A stretch of 64,000 nt of DNA, taken from assembly GCF_017104565.1 (NCBI RefSeq), contig NZ_JAAGPD010000020.1, positions 62,001 through 126,000 on the forward strand. The letters are read 5' to 3'. The position numbers and the translations under genes were made by a program. The notes under the pieces are model-generated. The model did not search any database. It worked only from the letters and a program-made list of their open reading frames with translations, and was not told where the DNA came from. This DNA comes from Paraburkholderia sp. Tr-20389 (GTDB taxonomy: Bacteria > Pseudomonadota > Gammaproteobacteria > Burkholderiales > Burkholderiaceae). Of the stretch, positions 10,485 to 18,383 are shown one piece after another; the stretch's first letter is position 1, and every line of letters starts with the position of its first letter.

Positions 10485-11945
10485 ATGGAAATCCACATCG
10501 CCGTAGAAGGCCGCCACGACCTGGCGGGACAAATCTACAGGCAACTGCGCGCAGGCATCATCGAAGGCCGGTTGGCAGGCGGCACTCAACTGCCTTCCAC
10601 CCGTGACCTCGCGACGCAACTCGGGGTGTCCCGCAAAACGACCCTCGATGTCTTCGAGCGCCTGCTCGCCGAGGGTTTCCTGCACGCGCGCGCAGGTTCG
10701 GGCACCTTCGTCGCGGAAGGACTGCAACGTCTGCCCGCCGAGCGTCCGGCGCACGTACACTCGGCCCACGGCATATCAAATTCAATCGCGCGGGCACAGC
10801 CAATCTGGCAGACAGTCCCCGACGTCCTCGGGCCTCAACCGACTCCCGGCACACCGTTCGACTTCATCGGCGGCATCACCGACAAAACGCATTTCCCGTT
10901 CGACGCCTGGCGCCGCTGCGTCAATCACGCACTTCGCGTTCAGTCGCGCGGCCGCGGTACATATCGCGATGCCGCCGGCGAACAGGAACTTCGACTCGCG
11001 ATCTCGCGTTATCTCGCGTTCAATCGCGCCGTCGCGAGCAACTGGGAGGATGTCATCGTCACGCAGGGCGCCCAGCATGCGCTCGATCTGATCGCACGCG
11101 TCACGCTGCGTCCCGGCGATATCGCCGTCGTCGAGGATCCGGGTTATCCGCCCGCGCGCGCGTGTCTGACGGCCGTGGGCGCGAAGGTCGCCGCCGTGCC
11201 CGTCGATGGCGAAGGTTTGATCGTGAGCAAGCTGCCGAAGCATGCGCGGCTCGTCTACGTGACACCTTCACATCAGTTTCCGCTCGGCATGCCGATGAGT
11301 CTCGCGCGGCGCGTCGAGTTGCTCGAATGGGCACAACAGCGCGACGCCGTCATCATCGAAGACGACTACGACTGCGAATACCGCTTCGAAGGACGGCCGA
11401 TGGAACCGCTCAAAAGCCTGGACCGCGCGGGCCTCGTCGCCTACGTGGGAACGTTTTCGAAGACCATCTTTCCGGAACTTCGCGTTGGCTATATGGTGCC
11501 GCCCGCGTCGCTGTTCGACACGCTGCGCAAGGCAAGAAAGATCGGCGACTGGCACGGCTGCTCGCTGACGCAGACGGCGCTCTCCCGCTTCATGCTGAAC
11601 GGCGACTTTGCCAAGCACCTGAAGCGGATGCATAAGCTTTACGCCGCGCGCCGCGCATGTCTGCTCAAGCATTTGCAAGGCGATCTCGCCCACTGGTTCG
11701 AGCCGATCGTGCCGACCGCGGGCATTCATATGGCCGCGCGCCTCAGAGCGCCCCTCACGGAAGCGGATGTGATCGAAGCGGCGCGCGCCGAATCGATTGC
11801 GTTGCACGGGCTCGCGCCTTTCCATGTGCGCGCAAAGCCGCAGCCCGGGCTCGTGTTCGGCTATGGCGGCATCGAGGCCGAGCAGATCGATGCTGCGCTG
11901 ACGAAGCTCGCGAAGCTGCTGCCGCGTGTCGAATCAAGGACTTGA
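10485..11945 (+). CDS. MocR-type GntR regulator with aminotransferase domain
   Basis: This 486-residue regulator joins a GntR winged helix (about 10-75; GQIYRQLRAGIIEGRLAGGTQLPSTRDLATQLGVSRKT) to a fold-type I aminotransferase-like domain. The PLP lysine is expected at K326 in TFSKTIFPELRVGYM, and EDDYDCEYRFEG is typical of the family. MocR proteins use PLP or a PLP adduct as effector and control genes such as pdxST, gabTD or ehu; no such gene is adjacent here and the flanks are repeat element A and an HU gene, so its target is unknown. It starts about 130 bp after element A, and its promoter may lie in or near that repeat. Confidence 0.88.
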   Translation: MEIHIAVEGRHDLAGQIYRQLRAGIIEGRLAGGTQLPSTRDLATQLGVSRKTTLDVFERLLAEGFLHARAGSGTFVAEGLQRLPAERPAHVHSAHGISNSIARAQPIWQTVPDVLGPQPTPGTPFDFIGGITDKTHFPFDAWRRCVNHALRVQSRGRGTYRDAAGEQELRLAISRYLAFNRAVASNWEDVIVTQGAQHALDLIARVTLRPGDIAVVEDPGYPPARACLTAVGAKVAAVPVDGEGLIVSKLPKHARLVYVTPSHQFPLGMPMSLARRVELLEWAQQRDAVIIEDDYDCEYRFEGRPMEPLKSLDRAGLVAYVGTFSKTIFPELRVGYMVPPASLFDTLRKARKIGDWHGCSLTQTALSRFMLNGDFAKHLKRMHKLYAARRACLLKHLQGDLAHWFEPIVPTAGIHMAARLRAPLTEADVIEAARAESIALHGLAPFHVRAKPQPGLVFGYGGIEAEQIDAALTKLAKLLPRVESRT

Positions 11946-12284
11946 GTGCGTCTTCGTAGGCCTTTACATGCCGTTATGTAGGGCTTTCCCGACGCTTGCG
12001 CAGCTGATGTCGTGGTCGATATCGATGTTCGCATCGGGGTTTGCGCGGCTCGATCGGTTCGACGATTCACGCTGGACAGGTACGCCGAAATCACTTGAGG
12101 ATCGCGTTTACCCCTTAAAAACAGGCTCGAAATGCGCGAGGGAGTCGGCGCCGCGCAACAAACCGTAACCGTTATACACAAAAGATTCGCGCAGAACGCG
12201 AAAGCGCTTGTAGAATCCGGCGTTGAAGCGTGTGCATATCGCGTTCGCTTCTCGCAATCACTGACCCTTAGAGGTAGGAGAAAT
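11946..12284. other. Intergenic region with probable HU-gene promoter
   Basis: No gene is recognised in these 339 bp. A likely -10 box TAGAAT follows CTTG at about 12209-12218, roughly 70 bp before the HU start. The Shine-Dalgarno TAGGAG lies just before the start codon. The stretch is somewhat richer in AT than the neighbouring genes. Confidence 0.35.
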
Positions 12285-12737
12285 ATGGCGACTTCCGCAA
12301 AAAAGGTAGCCAAGAAGGCTGCTACGGTACCGACCAAGAAGGTTGCTGCAAAGAAAGCTGCTGCTCCCGCAAAGAAAGTCACGGCTAAGAAGGTCGCCGT
12401 GAAGGCGTCCGGCGTTCCCTCGCCGATCAAGGACACCTTCACGAAGGCCTCGCTGGCTGCACACGTTGCGGAGCGTGCTGGCGTCGAGCCGAAGTCGGCG
12501 AAGGCAGTTCTGGCTGCACTCGAAGACACGATCCTCGGTTCGGTCCACAAGAAGGGCGCAGGCGAGTTCACGCTGTCGGGTCTTCTGAAGATCGTCGTTC
12601 AAGCTGTTCCGGCGAAGAAGAAGCGCTTCGGCAAGGACCCGTTCACGGGCCAGGAGCGTTGGTTCCCGGCGAAGCCGGCAAGCGTGCGGATCAAGGCACG
12701 CGCGCTGAAGAAGCTGAAGGACGCAGCAGCAGCTTAA
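12285..12737 (+). CDS. HU-family DNA-binding protein with histone H1-like tail
   Basis: This is a small nucleoid-associated protein of 150 residues. The N-terminal 45 residues are almost only Lys, Ala, Val and Thr with repeated AAKK/KKV units, like the tail of histone H1 or HMG-type bacterial proteins. From about residue 48 an HU/IHF-like domain follows (FTKASLAAHVAERAGVEPKSAKAVLAALEDTI...EFTLSGLLKIVV...KKKRFGKDPFTGQERWFPAKPA). The start at 12285 is set by TAGGAG four bases upstream; a longer frame to 12132 is unlikely. A strong terminator follows, so it is a single-gene unit. It should bind and compact DNA without strict sequence specificity. Confidence 0.88.
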   Translation: MATSAKKVAKKAATVPTKKVAAKKAAAPAKKVTAKKVAVKASGVPSPIKDTFTKASLAAHVAERAGVEPKSAKAVLAALEDTILGSVHKKGAGEFTLSGLLKIVVQAVPAKKKRFGKDPFTGQERWFPAKPASVRIKARALKKLKDAAAA

Positions 12738-12785
12738 GCGCCTGATGGCGGCGCGAGCCGTCTTGTCTTAAGGTGATTTTTCGCG

Positions 12786-12824
12786 ATCCCCGCATGCGGA
12801 AGTGTGCGGGGATTGTTTTTTTTT
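12786..12824 (+). terminator. Rho-independent terminator of the HU gene
   Basis: ATCCCCGCA and TGCGGGGAT form a stem with a short loop, followed by TTG and a run of nine Ts at about 12813-12824. It begins about 50 bp after the HU stop codon. Confidence 0.88.
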
Positions 12825-12906
12825 GCCTTCTCGGCGCGGGCTACGCCGTTTGATTTTCGCTCTGCGGTATCTTGGCATCCGGGTTATGCCTTCGGTAGAG
12901 ATGTCT

Positions 12907-13560
12907 GCGCTGGCATCCGCGATTTGCTTCTGGTTTGCTAGTGTTGCCCCTGTGCGGGGCGGCACCTACTTTTCTTTGCCGCGGCAAAGAAAAGTAGGCA
13001 AAAGAAAGCCGCTCACACCGCCAGCCCGTGTGATTGCCCAGGAGCCCCAACGTCCCCGTCCTTCACACGGCAACACATCGTTTTGCACCCGTTGCCAGCG
13101 TCCTGAACAAGCGCATCACCCACTTCCATCACCCGCAGCCCAGCCAGCGACAGCGAATCGTCTGCGCCGCCCAGGTGGCAAACTGTGTGTAGCTTGTCGC
13201 ACCGTACGCGCTTGCGATCCTACGACACCGATCCCGCTTTTCAGTCCGGAGTGGTGCACTTCGATCGCGATGGCCTACACACAGTTTGCCACCTGGGCGG
13301 CGGTGGGCTTCTGGTAACGCAGTCGGCGACGCGGGAATCTGAAGTGGGTGATGCGTCCATTTAGCACGCTGGCAACGAGCGCAAACGGGCGCGTTGCCGC
13401 ATGAAGCGTAAGAACTGTTGGGGGCCCGCAGGCAAGAACGAGGGCTGGCGGTGTGAGCCCGCTTTCTTTGCTTACTTTCTTTGCGGCGGCAAAGAAAGTA
13501 AGTGCCGCCCCGCACAGGGGCAACGCCTGAACACCGACATGAAATCGCGGATGCCAGCGA
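12907..13560. repeat. Palindromic repeat element B, inverted copy of A
   Basis: This element has the same architecture as element A: matching ends (CGCTGGCATCCGCG), arm hairpins at 12965-12998 and 13471-13502, and a perfect 28 bp inner inverted repeat (13165-13192 and 13275-13302) around an 82 bp loop. The loop is the reverse complement of the loop in element A with few differences. The right arm of B matches the left arm of A best (shared CCCCCAACAGTTCTTACGCT), so the whole element is inverted. Its left arm has diverged most. No credible gene lies inside. Confidence 0.85.
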
Positions 13561-13608
13561 AAGCGAAAGCAAAAGCGAAAGCAAAGGGGCGAAAGCAAAG
13601 GCAAAAAA
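13558..13608. repeat. GCGAAA/GCAAAA short tandem repeat
   Basis: About 50 bp of imperfect hexamer repeats (GCGAAA, GCAAAA, GCAAAG) begin exactly at the right end of element B. A similar CAAAAC-rich stretch lies about 100 bp past the right end of element A (10450-10470). Confidence 0.6.
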
Positions 13609-13878
13609 CCGAACCCAAAAAAAGCCAAACCGACAAAGCCCGCCCCGCAGGGGCCCCCATGCACCGTGTGAGCAACACCACGCACTGCAGTGGCGCACGC
13701 CACGCCAGCAAGCTACGATGAGATCGGCGGCGAAACGCCATCTCAGTGCGCGCAGCAGCACAAATCCCGCGCGCAGCGCAGAAAGACAAAAAATGGCATA
13801 ACGCTTGCTTGAACGTGATCGAAAAACCGAATGCGCAGCGCATTCGCCTTCTATCCGACAAAAAGAGTGGGGCGTGAC
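13609..13878. other. Intergenic region before the ATP-grasp operon
   Basis: This A-rich spacer holds no recognisable gene. The promoter of the four-gene peptide-modification and peptidase cluster is expected here. An ATG at 13831 is in frame with the ATP-grasp gene but adds 16 residues not expected of the family. Confidence 0.3.
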
Positions 13879-15288
13879 ATGCGATGCTATGACGAGATGC
13901 GTCATTCCGATGACGCCGTGCGGCCGCACTATCAGCGGTTCGAACGCTGGCTCGTGCAGCAGGGCACGGAAGCAATCGCGAGAAAGCGGGCCGAAGCCGA
14001 TCTTCTGTTTCGCCGCGTCGGCATCACGTTCGCCGTCAACGGCGATCTGTCCGGCACGGAGCGGCTCATCCCGTTCGACCTGATTCCGCGCATCATCCCG
14101 CGCGGCGAATGGCAGACACTCGAAGCCGGCCTCCGGCAGCGCGTCCAGGCGCTCAACCTGTTCATCCACGACGTCTATCACGAGCGCAACATCGTGCGCG
14201 CCGGTATCGTGCCCGCCGATCAGGTCTATACCAATGCGCAGTACCGCCCCGAAATGCAGGGCGTCGACGTGCCGCTCGGGGTCTATGCGCATATCGCCGG
14301 CGTCGACGTCGTGCGCGCGGGCGAAAACGGCGAGTTCTACGTGCTCGAAGACAATCTGCGCGTGCCGTCCGGCGTCTCGTACATGCTCGAAAACCGCAAG
14401 ATGATGATGCGGCTCTTCCCCGAGCTGTTCGTGCAGAACCGTATCGCGCCCGTCGCGCATTACCCCGATCTGCTGCTCGACACACTGCGCTCGGTGGCGC
14501 CCGAAGGCGTCGACGATCCCGTCGTCGTCGTGCTCACGCCGGGCATGTACAACTCCGCTTACTTCGAACACACCTTCCTCGCGCAGCAGATGGGCGTGGA
14601 GCTGGTCGAAGGCAAGGATCTGTTCGTCGACGACAACTACGTGTTCATGCGCACCACGCAAGGGCCGCGTCGCGTCGACGTGATCTATCGCCGCGTCGAT
14701 GACGACTTTCTCGATCCGCTCGCGTTTCGCCCCGATTCGGCGCTCGGCGTGCCGGGTCTTCTGACCGCGTATCGCGCGGGGCGCGTCGCGCTCGCGAACG
14801 CGATGGGCACGGGTATCGCCGACGACAAATCGATCTATCCATATGTACCCGACATGATCGAGTTCTATCTGGGCGAGAAGCCGATCCTGAACAACGTGCC
14901 GACCTATCAGTGCCGCAAGCCCGACGACCTCGCGTACACGCTCGCGCATCTGCCCGAACTCGTCGTCAAGGAAGTGCACGGAGCGGGAGGCTACGGGATG
15001 CTCGTAGGACCCGCGTCGACGTCGGCGGAAATCGAGGCGTTCCGTCAGCGGCTGATCGAAAAGCCGGCCGGCTATATCGCGCAGCCGACGCTTGCGCTGT
15101 CCGCATGCCCGACCTTCGTCGAAGCGGGCATTGCGCCGCGTCACATCGATCTGCGTCCGTTCGTGCTGTCGGGCAAGACCGTGACGATGTGCGCAGGCGG
15201 CCTCACGCGCGTCGCATTGCAGGAGGGCTCGCTCGTCGTGAACTCGTCGCAGGGCGGCGGCACGAAAGACACCTGGATGGTCGACTGA
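13879..15288 (+). CDS. Circularly permuted ATP-grasp type 2 protein
   Basis: This is a predicted peptide-bond-forming ligase of the COG2308 / DUF404-DUF407 type, 469 residues. Family hallmarks are FRRVGITFAVNGDLSGTERLIPFDLIPRIIP near the N-terminus, LNLFIHDVYHERNIVRAGI, FYVLEDNLRVPSGVSYMLENR, ANAMGTGIADDKSIYPYVPDMI and the nucleotide-binding VVKEVHGAGGYGMLVGP. Together with the alpha-E, transglutaminase and Anbu genes that follow it forms the conserved cluster described for Anbu peptidases and predicted to make or modify a peptide. The substrate is not known. The start at 13879 gives the usual family length. Confidence 0.9.
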   Translation: MRCYDEMRHSDDAVRPHYQRFERWLVQQGTEAIARKRAEADLLFRRVGITFAVNGDLSGTERLIPFDLIPRIIPRGEWQTLEAGLRQRVQALNLFIHDVYHERNIVRAGIVPADQVYTNAQYRPEMQGVDVPLGVYAHIAGVDVVRAGENGEFYVLEDNLRVPSGVSYMLENRKMMMRLFPELFVQNRIAPVAHYPDLLLDTLRSVAPEGVDDPVVVVLTPGMYNSAYFEHTFLAQQMGVELVEGKDLFVDDNYVFMRTTQGPRRVDVIYRRVDDDFLDPLAFRPDSALGVPGLLTAYRAGRVALANAMGTGIADDKSIYPYVPDMIEFYLGEKPILNNVPTYQCRKPDDLAYTLAHLPELVVKEVHGAGGYGMLVGPASTSAEIEAFRQRLIEKPAGYIAQPTLALSACPTFVEAGIAPRHIDLRPFVLSGKTVTMCAGGLTRVALQEGSLVVNSSQGGGTKDTWMVD

Positions 15289-15313
15289 CAACGTTTCGAC
15301 CTTTGTTTCAAGA

Positions 15314-15337
15314 CCTGGGCATCGCACGATGCCCAGG
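15314..15337. repeat. Perfect 11 bp hairpin between ATP-grasp and alpha-E genes
   Basis: CCTGGGCATCG (15314-15324) and CGATGCCCAGG (15327-15337) are exact complements separated by two bases. There is no T-tract, so it is not a standard terminator. It may be an RNA-processing or attenuation hairpin that sets the ratio of the two products. Confidence 0.6.
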
Positions 15338-15406
15338 CACCAAACGGGCAACCCGGCGCTCGCGGTCATGCACCGCAGAAGCGCCCAATCAACACGGAAA
15401 GCCGAC

Positions 15407-16357
15407 ATGCTGAGCCGCACCGCCGATCATCTGTTCTGGATGGCCCGTTACATGGAGCGTGCCGAGAATACCGCACGCATGCTCGACATCAACCTGAAGG
15501 CGCAGTTGCTGCCGCAGACGCCCGAACAGGAGGAGCGCGCGCAGCGTTCGGTGCTGCGCATCTCCGAACTCGAACACGCGTTCGCGCAGCGTTTCGACGA
15601 ATCCACGCGCGAAAACGTGCTCGATTTCATGATCGCCGACCCGGCGAATCCGTCGAGTATTCATTCGTGCCTGCAGGCAGCGCGCGAAAACGCGCGTGCG
15701 GTGCGCGGCACGCTGACGACGGAATGGTGGGAAACGATCAACGATACGTGGCTCGAATTCAACGAGCGCACGGCGCATGGCCAGGTGGCGAGTAATCCCG
15801 CCGCGCTGTTCGAATGGGTGAAGTTCCGCTCGCATCTGTCGCGCGGCGTGACGATCGGCACCGCGCTGCAGGACGATGCGTTCTTCTTCACGCAGCTCGG
15901 CACCTTCCTCGAACGCGCGGACAACACGGCACGCATTCTCGACGTGCGTTTCGCCGACGCCGAGCCGAATTCGCGTGAGGCCGCGCGTCAGCTCGAAGAC
16001 TTCTATTACTGGACGTCGATTCTCAGTTCGGTGTCGGCGCTGGAAATCTACCGCAAGGTGTATCGCGATGTCGTGACGCCCGCGCGCGTGGTCGAGCTGA
16101 TGATCCTGAACTCGCAGATGCCGCGTTCACTGCTGGCGTCGCTAGACAGTGTCTGCGAAAACCTCGCGATGCTGCGCACGCAAGGCTCGAATCAATGCGA
16201 GCGCTTTGCGGGCAAGCTGCGCGCCGAACTGCTTTACTCGGATATCCGGCAGATTTTCGAAGCCGGTCTGCATGCGTGGCTCACGCAATTCCTCGCCCGT
16301 GTGTTCGAACTCGGCAACATGGTCGCGCGTACCTATCTGATGCTGCCTGTTGCCTGA
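15407..16357 (+). CDS. Alpha-E domain protein (DUF403)
   Basis: This is an all-helical alpha-E domain protein of 316 residues that begins MLSRTADHLFWMARYMERAENTARMLDI, the family signature. A second copy of the motif (FLERADNTARILDVRF) occurs near residue 170, followed by FYYWTSILSSVSALEIYRKVY. The ATG at 15407 with GGAAAG upstream is preferred over an earlier in-frame ATG. Alpha-E proteins always accompany circularly permuted ATP-grasp proteins and are thought to work with them in peptide synthesis; no enzyme activity is established. The stop lies 13 bp before the transglutaminase gene, showing one transcript. Confidence 0.9.
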   Translation: MLSRTADHLFWMARYMERAENTARMLDINLKAQLLPQTPEQEERAQRSVLRISELEHAFAQRFDESTRENVLDFMIADPANPSSIHSCLQAARENARAVRGTLTTEWWETINDTWLEFNERTAHGQVASNPAALFEWVKFRSHLSRGVTIGTALQDDAFFFTQLGTFLERADNTARILDVRFADAEPNSREAARQLEDFYYWTSILSSVSALEIYRKVYRDVVTPARVVELMILNSQMPRSLLASLDSVCENLAMLRTQGSNQCERFAGKLRAELLYSDIRQIFEAGLHAWLTQFLARVFELGNMVARTYLMLPVA

Positions 16358-16370
16358 CGGAGTGCCTTCC

Positions 16371-17177
16371 ATGTTTCTGACGATCCGCCACGACACGTTC
16401 TACCGCTACGAAGCGACGGTCCATTATTCGATCCAGCAGTTGCGCCTCACGCCGTCGAGCGGTGCTTCCCAGGTCGTGCGGCGCTGGACGCTCGATGCGC
16501 CCGGCAAGCTCGACTCGACCTTCGATGCCTATGGCAACGTGCTGCATACGCTGGTGCTCAACAAGCCGCACGATGAAATCCGCGTGCACGTGTCGGGGGA
16601 AATCGACACCTTTGCGCTGATCGACGGCCGCCTCGGCGACGACGCGGGCGCGATTCCGCTCGAACACTACACCTGCGCGACGCGGCTGACGGACTGCGAT
16701 CCCGCGATTCGCGAACTGGCGGCGTCGGTGCCGTCGCTCGACAAACCGGCTGCGCTGATCGCGCTGGCAGAGAAGATCGTCGATCGCGTGCAGTTCGAAA
16801 CGGGCGCGACGGCTGTGTCGAGCACGGCTTCGCACGCGCTCGCGCTCGGCAAGGGCGTCTGCCAGGATCACGCGCATCTGATGCTCGCGTGCTGCCGCGC
16901 ACGCGGCATTCCGGCGCGCTACGTGAGCGGCTATATCGAACCTGGCGACGTCGAGCATGCGGCGAGTCACGCGTGGGTCGACGTGTGGCTGGCGGGCATC
17001 GGCTGGGTGTCCGTCGACGTCACGCATGCGGCGTTCGCGAGCGAGATGTACTGCCGGCTCGCAGCGGCGCGCGATTACGAAGCGGCGTCACCCGTGCGCG
17101 GACGGCGCATCGGCGGCCTCGAGGAGACGCTCGATGTGTCCGTGTCGGTGAAGGCGCAGGAGCAGGTGCCGCAGTAG
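16371..17177 (+). CDS. Bacterial transglutaminase-like cysteine protease
   Basis: This 268-residue protein has an N-terminal bacterial transglutaminase beta region (TIRHDTFYRYEATVHYSIQQLRLTP) and a papain-like core. The catalytic triad is visible as C164 in GVCQDHAH, H200 in SHAWVDVW and D216 in VDVTHA. Such proteins cleave or exchange amide bonds; in this operon context a peptidase or isopeptide-bond role is predicted. It directly follows the alpha-E gene and precedes the Anbu gene, the conserved order for this cluster. Confidence 0.9.
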   Translation: MFLTIRHDTFYRYEATVHYSIQQLRLTPSSGASQVVRRWTLDAPGKLDSTFDAYGNVLHTLVLNKPHDEIRVHVSGEIDTFALIDGRLGDDAGAIPLEHYTCATRLTDCDPAIRELAASVPSLDKPAALIALAEKIVDRVQFETGATAVSSTASHALALGKGVCQDHAHLMLACCRARGIPARYVSGYIEPGDVEHAASHAWVDVWLAGIGWVSVDVTHAAFASEMYCRLAAARDYEAASPVRGRRIGGLEETLDVSVSVKAQEQVPQ

Positions 17178-17308
17178 CGAGCGCGCGACGTTCGGCTGTG
17201 GCGCGCGAGGCGGGCGCATTACAATGGCAACGTCCCGCGGCACGCCGCGGCCCTGCCTTTTTCCGGCTTGTCCGTCCGTTCGCTCGCGGCAGCCGTCTGG
17301 ATTCTGTC

Positions 17309-18211
17309 ATGACTTACTGTGTGGCGATGTGCGTCGACGAAGGGCTCGTGTTCCTGTCGGATACGCGGACCAATGCCGGCGTCGATCACATCAGCACGGC
17401 GCGCAAGATGTCGGTGTTCGAAGAGCCCGGCGAGCGCATGCTGGTGCTGCTCGGTGCGGGCAACCTGTCGCTCACGCAGGCCGTGCTGCACGAGTTGTCC
17501 GAGCCCACCGTGCCGTCGAGGCCCACGCTCTGGACCGTGCCGACCATGGCCGATGCAGCGCGCGTTGTTGGTCAGGCAGTGCGCGACGTGCACCAGCGCG
17601 AGGCGAACGCGCTGCAGGAATTCGGCGTCGACTTCAATTGCAGCTTCATCCTCGGCGGTCAGATCGGCGAAGGCGGCGAAGGCGTCGCACAGCCACGTGC
17701 GCGTCTGTTCATGATCTACGCGGCAGGCAACTACATCGAATCGTCGCGTGTGAATCCGTACTTTCAGATCGGCGAGTCCAAGTACGGCAAGCCGATCATC
17801 GACCGCGTGCTGGTGCCGTCCACGCCGCTCGACGAGGCCGCCAAATGCGCGCTGATCTCGATGGACTCGACGTTGCGCTCGAATCTCTCGGTCGGGCTGC
17901 CGCTCGATCTGCTCGTCTATGAAAAGGACACGCTGAAGGTGACGCGCTTCGTGTCGATCGATCAGGACAACGCGTACTACCAGATGATCCATCGCACGTG
18001 GGGCGAGCGGCTGCGCCAGGTGTTCAGCGAGATTCCCGAGCCGGACTGGCGGAACACGGGCGACGTGCCGCAGAACGGGCATGTCGGCGAGATGGTGCTG
18101 TACCGGCCGCCGGGCGCGCTGCACATGGATGCCGACCGCGGCACGCCGGGCGTCGATGTGCGCGCGGCTCAGACTCTCGCACAGGCGGATAAGCCCAAAA
18201 CGCGCGGCTGA
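17309..18211 (+). CDS. Anbu proteasome-like peptidase
   Basis: This is a cytoplasmic Ntn-hydrolase of the Anbu (COG3484, proteasome-type protease) family, 300 residues. It begins MTYCVAMCVDEGLVFLSDTRTNAGVDHIS; after Met removal Thr2 would be the N-terminal nucleophile, and SDTRTNAG matches the conserved Asp/Lys-region of proteasome beta-like folds. FILGGQIG and FMIYAAGNYIESS are also typical. Anbu forms open-ring assemblies distinct from HslV. The 131 bp gap from the transglutaminase gene contains a TACAAT box (about 17219) and could hold an extra promoter. The protein has a Pro/Ala-rich C-terminal extension of unknown role. Confidence 0.9.
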   Translation: MTYCVAMCVDEGLVFLSDTRTNAGVDHISTARKMSVFEEPGERMLVLLGAGNLSLTQAVLHELSEPTVPSRPTLWTVPTMADAARVVGQAVRDVHQREANALQEFGVDFNCSFILGGQIGEGGEGVAQPRARLFMIYAAGNYIESSRVNPYFQIGESKYGKPIIDRVLVPSTPLDEAAKCALISMDSTLRSNLSVGLPLDLLVYEKDTLKVTRFVSIDQDNAYYQMIHRTWGERLRQVFSEIPEPDWRNTGDVPQNGHVGEMVLYRPPGALHMDADRGTPGVDVRAAQTLAQADKPKTRG

Positions 18212-18301
18212 CGCGCGTTGCGCGGCGCCGCGACGAAGAGCGGTGCCCGTGTGCCGGATGCGTTCTCGCCAGACGTCCGCATTCTTTCCATCGCACCAAT
18301 G

Positions 18302-18339
18302 AAAAAAGCCAGCCTTCGGCTTGCGCCTCTGGCTGGCTT
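18302..18339 (-). terminator. Rho-independent terminator of the porin gene
   Basis: Read on the minus strand, GCCAGCC and GGCTGGC form a stem around a GC-rich loop and are followed by TTTTTTC. It lies about 45 bp after the porin stop codon, in the convergent space with the Anbu gene. Confidence 0.85.
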
Positions 18340-18383
18340 CAGGGTACGGCTCGACGTCTCGAGCCGTAGGTCATGTTGTTCTA

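Noticed and set aside
9961-13302. Site-specific inversion of only the 138 bp core between elements A and B
   Set aside because: The outer arms also match best in inverted order (right arm of B with left arm of A), so inversion of the whole element explains the data more simply.
13555-13610. Possible CRISPR-like array
   Set aside because: The hexamer repeats are too short and have no unique spacers; no cas gene is present in the window.
13129-15420. A 763-codon minus-strand frame covering the ATP-grasp gene and part of element B
   Set aside because: It is the complement of a conserved gene, with codon composition typical of an antisense shadow and no family motif.
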